Assembly: GCA_001184395.1 (NCBI GenBank)
Contig: LFLF01000019.1
Coordinates: 1 to 41,681, forward strand
Source: Candidatus Paraburkholderia calva
GTDB taxonomy: Bacteria > Pseudomonadota > Gammaproteobacteria > Burkholderiales > Burkholderiaceae
Reading direction: 5' to 3'
Length of the DNA stretch: 41,681 nt
Shown here: in pieces, positions 37,615 to 41,681 of the stretch
Layout: each line of letters begins with the position of its first letter
Position numbering within the stretch: position 1 is the first letter of the stretch
Notes under the pieces: model-generated
The model's input: only the letters and a program-made list of their open reading frames with translations
What the model was told of the DNA's origin: nothing
Database searches by the model: none
Translations under genes and position numbers: made by a program

Positions 37615-40600
37615 ATGGACCATCCCAACACAGATCGAGACTTTGAGAGGCAATTGACTGCATGCGGTCGTGAGCAATACGAATGGGTTGTGTGTGCACG
37701 CCAAGCGGCTGCATCATCGCTGTCCGCTTGGGATGCGCAAGTCGAAGCCCTGCTCGACGGGGCAGACAAAACGACCATGCTTTTCGATCGTGCGACAGCT
37801 CGATATGTGGAACAGACGGGCGAGCCGCTCTTACTCGAGCATGCGCGCGCGTTCCATGCGGCGACGATGCTGCGAGCGGTCGATCACCATGCCAACACCC
37901 GCGATTGGCATCTCTTTTGCCGGTTGGACGAAATGCTAAACGTCGGCGACTATGTCACGGGATACGCGTTTCAGGAAGGTATAACGGCGGTCCGCTCGGG
38001 AGAGCGCGAAGTCCGCGTATTCCTTAATGTGTGCCCTCATCGGCAAACGCAGATCTTTCAGGCCACCGGCTCGTTCGATTCACGTCGGCACATTCGATGT
38101 CCATACCACGGGTGGACCTTCGACATCGACGGACACTGCGTGAACGCGCCAGGGGCGCGACAGGGTGAGTTCGGCGCGGACTTTTGCCAGCAAGCCTATT
38201 CTCTGTCGTCTGTTCCGGCGATCGTCGAGGACGGTGGCGTCTTCGTACACAAGGCGGTTTCACCGCGCGTCAGCCGCCGAATAGCGGCGCTGTACGAGCG
38301 CGTATATCTCGCATTTCCTGACGTTAAGAGGCCGTTCGTGCCGGACAGGTTCCGCGTGCTGTTGCGCATCGGCTTCGTCGCAGCCGAGATCCGCCGTGTG
38401 AGCGATCTATCGATCCTGTCAGTGCTGCGCGCCGAGCTTCGCCAGCACTTGCTGACGTATCCGGACATCACAGCGCACTACGCGTCGCTTGCGGAACCAA
38501 GCGACGAGCCGACGATCTTCATCGGCAACACCAACGACCTCGGACCTCGTCTTGCTAGAGGCGCGCTTCGCGAGACTGTGGCGACCTGGGTGTACGGCGA
38601 CGCGGAACTGCACGCGCTCGAAAGGGATGCGCTTATCCTGCCTGCCTGGCATTTCGTTGGCCACGTGGCGGAACTGGACGACAGCGAACGCGCCTTAACA
38701 CTCGACGTGTCGGGTGAGCGCGCGTACGTCTGCCGCGGCCGGGACGGCGCAATACGTGCCGAGCGCCTTATTGACGTCGATCATCGATCCGACGATCCGG
38801 CACACCTGCGTGCATGCGGCGCGCTCGCGCCGATCGACGTCGACCTCTGGCAAGGGCTGATATTCGTGCGATTCGCGGCCGGCCGAGGCGACGTCGCCGA
38901 TATCTGGGAACATACGCGTATGCTAACCGCTTACCGAATCGAGCGGATGGCTCCGCTAGTCGGCCAAGGATGGTGCGACTTCTCCGTCGAAGCGGACGCG
39001 AAGCTTCTCTGGGAGAACTTTCTCGAGATGTATCACTTCCCGGCGGTACACCGGGCGATGATTCGCTTGTTCGAACTGTCGAGCCAATCCGACTTACTGA
39101 CACCGCGCGAGCCGCAATCCACGCGATTTTTGCCCGTCGAAGCACGCTATCGCGACGCATTGAAGTGCGGTACAACGCATGGTACCGACGAGGAAGCGCG
39201 GCAACGTGCGATAGCCGACAGCGACGCTGCTTTGTCACGCCCGCTTCAGCTGACGGTGTTCGGCTCGATTCCTGAAACGGCGCAAACGGCAACGATGCTA
39301 GGCATCACGATATTTCCCGATCACATCCAGGCGATTTCATTCATTCCCGTCGGCCCGCGAGCATGCCGCGTAATGATCCGCAGCTACGGCCATGCGGTTG
39401 ACGACACGCTGGACACCGCCAGGCAATGCAACGTCAAGCAATTGCAAATCGAACTCGTCGAGGAAGACATCCAGCTTAACTATCGAAGCCAGATCGCAGC
39501 ATCGACGTACAGTTATGATCGACGCGGTGTATTCAACGACATGGAAGTGAGCGTCGCGGATTTCCAGCATCTGCTGCGGCGCACGCTGCCAATTATGCGC
39601 TATGCTCGACGCCCGCCCGACGGAGCGATCGCGCGCGTGAACCAAGCGCTCGGGCGGCGTGAGAACGACACAAGCCGGACGTTTCGGAACGATGACGCGG
39701 AAACGGGCCACCACGCGTCCGCCTCAGCGTTGGCCTCCTGCGCCAACAGCACCTGTGCCGGGGCGGCATCGCTATCCGCCCACCGACGCGACGCCGATAT
39801 GCCTGGCACGTTCGACGCACTCGACACCCCCGCATTCGTCTATGACGAACGCACGCTGCGCGCTGCATTGTCTTCGATGCGTGCGCTACTTGGTGATACC
39901 GGATGCCGCCTGCTGTATCCGCTCAAGCCGTTTTCGCAAGCGGACGCGCTCGAATTCATCGTGTCACACGTAGACGGCTTCGCCGCGTCTTCGCCGTTCG
40001 AGGCCGCGTTTTCACGCGCGCTCCTCGGCCGGGCAGGCTCGGTCCATATCACGATGCCAGCGCTGAGCGAGCGCGACCTCGGCGCAATCGTCGACAACTG
40101 CGACTACGTCGCGCTTAACTCGTTGTCGCAGTGGAACCGCCTGCATGCCGCGTTCGCAGGCCGCCTGTCGTGCGGCCTGCGGATCAATCCGCAATATTCG
40201 GTCGTGGCCGACCCGCGATACGATCCGTGCCGGCCGCATTCGAAGCTTGGGGTGCCGCTCGATGTGGTGGAGCGTGCCGTCGCTCAGGATCCGGGCACGC
40301 TGCAGGGTCTGCGGGGCATCCATTTTCACACGAACTGCGACTCCTCCGATTTCGGTCAGCTAGCCGAAACGATCGATCACATCGAAAAGCGGCTCGCGAG
40401 CACGTTTGACGGTCTCACATGGGTCAATCTAGGTGGTGGCTACATCGCTGATCACGCGCGCAACGTCGACCGGTTCCGTGTATGCGCGACACGCCTGCGT
40501 GAGCGCTTCGGCGTTGCGCTGTTCGTCGAACCGGGCGCGGCGATTGTGCGCGGGGCCGGCTCAATTGTCGCTTCCGTCGTCGATTTATTCGACAGCGGCG

Positions 40601-40965
40601 GCATGTCCGTCGCCGTGCTCGATACGACCGTTAACCACTATCCTGAGGTATTCGAATATCAGTTTCGGCCGGACGTCACCGGCCATCATCCGGCGCACAA
40701 GCACGTGTACCTGCTGGTGGGCGCGTCATGCCTCGCAGGGGATCTGTTCGGCACCTATCGCTTCGATACGCCTCTGAAGGTAGGCTCCCGCGTGGCGTTC
40801 GCAAACGCCGGCGCTTATACGTTTGTGAAAGCGCATCGCTTAAACGGCATCAATCTGCCGACCGTTTATCGCAGGAACGAAACCGGTGAATTCGCCATCG
40901 TCCAGCGTTTTTCCTATGAAGACTTCCTTCGCCAGAACGGAGGGCTCAACCATGCATGTCTATGA
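37615..40965 (+). CDS. Three-part fusion: Rieske domain, Rieske-type oxygenase, NspC-like PLP decarboxylase
   Basis: ATG 37615 follows GAGGGAACACGTGA. The single open frame encodes 1116 residues. An unassigned segment (1-88) precedes an intact [2Fe-2S] Rieske domain at about 90-215 with Cys140, His142, Cys162, His165. A second oxygenase alpha-subunit-like unit begins near 322 (ETVATWVYGDAELHALERDA). Its Rieske-like part (341-420) lacks the four ligands, but its catalytic domain keeps ENFLEMYHFPAVH with His474 and His479 and an acid ligand candidate near Asp642. Residues about 729-1116 are a fold-III PLP decarboxylase like carboxynorspermidine decarboxylase: Lys771 in LLYPLKPFS, GIHFHTNCD, VNLGGGY, VEPGAAIVRGAG, Cys1039 in GASCLAGDLFG. 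It probably oxidises and decarboxylates an amino-acid-derived substrate. Electron-donor reductase is not visible. Confidence 0.85.
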   Translation: MDHPNTDRDFERQLTACGREQYEWVVCARQAAASSLSAWDAQVEALLDGADKTTMLFDRATARYVEQTGEPLLLEHARAFHAATMLRAVDHHANTRDWHLFCRLDEMLNVGDYVTGYAFQEGITAVRSGEREVRVFLNVCPHRQTQIFQATGSFDSRRHIRCPYHGWTFDIDGHCVNAPGARQGEFGADFCQQAYSLSSVPAIVEDGGVFVHKAVSPRVSRRIAALYERVYLAFPDVKRPFVPDRFRVLLRIGFVAAEIRRVSDLSILSVLRAELRQHLLTYPDITAHYASLAEPSDEPTIFIGNTNDLGPRLARGALRETVATWVYGDAELHALERDALILPAWHFVGHVAELDDSERALTLDVSGERAYVCRGRDGAIRAERLIDVDHRSDDPAHLRACGALAPIDVDLWQGLIFVRFAAGRGDVADIWEHTRMLTAYRIERMAPLVGQGWCDFSVEADAKLLWENFLEMYHFPAVHRAMIRLFELSSQSDLLTPREPQSTRFLPVEARYRDALKCGTTHGTDEEARQRAIADSDAALSRPLQLTVFGSIPETAQTATMLGITIFPDHIQAISFIPVGPRACRVMIRSYGHAVDDTLDTARQCNVKQLQIELVEEDIQLNYRSQIAASTYSYDRRGVFNDMEVSVADFQHLLRRTLPIMRYARRPPDGAIARVNQALGRRENDTSRTFRNDDAETGHHASASALASCANSTCAGAASLSAHRRDADMPGTFDALDTPAFVYDERTLRAALSSMRALLGDTGCRLLYPLKPFSQADALEFIVSHVDGFAASSPFEAAFSRALLGRAGSVHITMPALSERDLGAIVDNCDYVALNSLSQWNRLHAAFAGRLSCGLRINPQYSVVADPRYDPCRPHSKLGVPLDVVERAVAQDPGTLQGLRGIHFHTNCDSSDFGQLAETIDHIEKRLASTFDGLTWVNLGGGYIADHARNVDRFRVCATRLRERFGVALFVEPGAAIVRGAGSIVASVVDLFDSGGMSVAVLDTTVNHYPEVFEYQFRPDVTGHHPAHKHVYLLVGASCLAGDLFGTYRFDTPLKVGSRVAFANAGAYTFVKAHRLNGINLPTVYRRNETGEFAIVQRFSYEDFLRQNGGLNHACL

Positions 40966-41178
40966 AAAAGCGTTTTCGGTTTCTCGCCCGCTGGCGAGAG
41001 TGTCGCTCGATCAACTCCGCGAACTCACACGCGAGCAGCTTGAGCCTGACGAGACGCCAGTGCGCTTCATCGTCATGCGCAGCGACCAACAGGGATTCGA
41101 TTGTGAGATCGGTGTGCTGTCGAACGGCAAGATTCCCGATGCGATCCGGGCCGATAGATTGTTCGAATTCGAGCGCCG
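40952..41178 (+). pseudogene. Truncated unknown gene, translationally coupled to the fusion gene
   Basis: ATG 40952 follows GGAGGG and overlaps the fusion gene's end by 14 bases. About 75 codons are original (MHVYEKAFSVSRPLARVSLD, TPVRFIVMRSDQQGFDCEIG, RADRLFEFERR). Then the sequence changes to a TonB-receptor tail in another frame. The N-terminus reminds me of uncharacterised DUF3326-type proteins, but this is a recollection and not firm. The coupling shows that it belonged to the same transcription unit as the Rieske-decarboxylase gene. The 3' part is lost. Confidence 0.5.
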
Positions 41179-41395
41179 ACGACGATGGCAATATCACGGT
41201 GCATTTGGGCGATCATATTCCTGGCATTCCGGCCAATACGGTGAAGCTGCGTCTGGACTACAACGTGTTCCCGCAATGGAACGTGGGCATGAACATGACG
41301 TATCGAAGCAACATCTTCTCGCGTGGCGACGAAAACCATCAGGACGTGAATGGCAGCGTTGCCGGCTATTTCCTGATCTATCTCGATATACCTAT
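41176..41395 (+). pseudogene. TonB-dependent receptor, C-terminal fragment
   Basis: The frame reads ADDDGNITVHLGDHIPGIPA, TVKLRLDYNVFPQWNVGMNM and TYRSNIFSRGDENHQDVNGS, which are late beta-strands of an outer-membrane TonB-dependent (siderophore-type) receptor. It has no start of its own and is joined to the truncated gene near 41176. It is cut at 41395 by an IS5-family element before the final strand. Whether the receptor belonged to the island or was brought by rearrangement is unknown. Confidence 0.7.
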
Positions 41396-41681
41396 GGCAA
41401 TGCTGATTAAGTCCACCACTAGTGCTTGTCAGGTGTTATAGAGCGCACGTGCAAGGAGAAAGGCAAACGACGATGAAGCAGCAGACGCTGGCGATGGCCG
41501 CGGATCAAGGTGCGGGGTTCGAGACTTGCCGCAAGCGCACGCGACGCGACGAGTTGCTTGACACGATGAACACGATCGTTCCGTGGACCGAACTGTGTGC
41601 GGTAATCGAACCCTATTACCCGAAACACGGCAACGGTCGTCCGCCGATGGGTTGGGAGCGTATGCTGCGGATTCACTTCGT
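41396..41681 (+). mobile_element. IS5-family element, 5' part (copy 3)
   Basis: The terminal repeat GGCAATGCTGATTAAGTCC starts at 41396, inside the TonB-receptor fragment. The element is the same as at 1-210 (inverted) and 27199-27590. It runs off the right edge of the window, so its completeness cannot be judged. Confidence 0.88.
41473..41681 (+). CDS. IS5-family transposase, N-terminal part (cut by window edge)
   Basis: ATG 41473 starts MKQQTLAMAADQGAGFETCR. The frame stays open for 69 codons to the edge, including VPWTELCAVIEPYYPKHGNG and RPPMGWERMLRIHF, the N-terminal DNA-binding region of IS5-group transposases. No lesion is seen in the visible part, so this may be an active copy. Confidence 0.85.
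   Translation, partial: MKQQTLAMAADQGAGFETCRKRTRRDELLDTMNTIVPWTELCAVIEPYYPKHGNGRPPMGWERMLRIHF

Noticed and set aside
29472..40965. Aryl polyene cluster
   Set aside because: The enzyme set overlaps in part, but no ammonia-lyase, methyltransferase, acyltransferase, glycosyltransferase or MMPL exporter is present, and the aminotransferase and Rieske-decarboxylase do not belong to that type.
37615..40965. Frameshift artefact joining separate Rieske and decarboxylase genes
   Set aside because: The frame is continuous with strong codon bias through the linker at about residues 670-728, and no internal ribosome site with a better start is evident at the decarboxylase boundary; raw reads would still be useful.

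Overview
The window looks like a chromosomal contig from a Burkholderiaceae bacterium (Burkholderia sensu lato, most like Caballeronia or Paraburkholderia). The basis is the high GC content, the content and order of the gshA-gshB-EIIA-ptsH-ptsI block next to glnK-amtB, the secB-grxC-rhodanese-gpmA-ctpA-moeB block, and protein sequences typical of that family. The genus is inferred; there is no rRNA here. Both ends of the window lie inside copies of the same IS5-family element, so the sequence is probably one contig broken at repeats.

Positions 1-29,450 are a decaying housekeeping backbone. Intact genes are ribH (behind an FMN riboswitch), gpsA, secB, grxC, gpmA, a ctpA-type protease, moeB/thiF, ptsI, ptsH, a mannose-type EIIA, gshB, gshA, ubiK and a TlpA-like thioredoxin. 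Between them are many genes broken by small indels, in-frame stops or deletions: a sugar ABC transporter with its GntR regulator, a lipoprotein, an SDR dehydrogenase, a sugar kinase, a rhodanese, amtB, glnK, comM, and a DctB/DctD-type two-component system. IS5, IS66, IS21 and IS630 remnants and a serine recombinase fragment lie around 27-29 kb and 36-37.5 kb. The pattern fits a host-restricted bacterium with relaxed selection, such as a leaf-nodule or insect symbiont (inference). Assembly errors must be excluded.

Positions 29,472-41,395 hold an accessory biosynthetic island. On the minus strand, in transcription order, are an acyl-AMP ligase, an acyl carrier protein, a class III aminotransferase, a hot-dog thioesterase, a FabA/FabZ-like dehydratase, a ketosynthase, a ketosynthase-like protein without the active-site cysteine, and a 28-codon stub of a flavin N-monooxygenase. 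From the aminotransferase to the ketosynthase-like gene the coding regions overlap or nearly abut. Beyond an IS-scarred gap, on the plus strand, is a 1116-residue protein. It joins an intact Rieske domain, a Rieske oxygenase unit that kept its mononuclear iron site but lost its own cluster ligands, and a carboxynorspermidine-decarboxylase-like PLP domain. A translationally coupled gene follows, truncated and joined to the tail of a TonB-dependent receptor, which is itself interrupted by an IS5-family element.

The main island enzymes have open frames while many neighbours are broken, which suggests that the island is under selection. A reasonable hypothesis is that it makes an amine-bearing fatty-acyl or polyene metabolite. 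The ligase and ACP would load an acyl group, the KS pair with the dehydratase and thioesterase would build and release the chain, the aminotransferase would add nitrogen, and the fusion enzyme would oxidise and decarboxylate an amino-acid-derived unit. The N-monooxygenase and TonB-receptor remnants hint at a former siderophore-like function. The product cannot be named from sequence alone.
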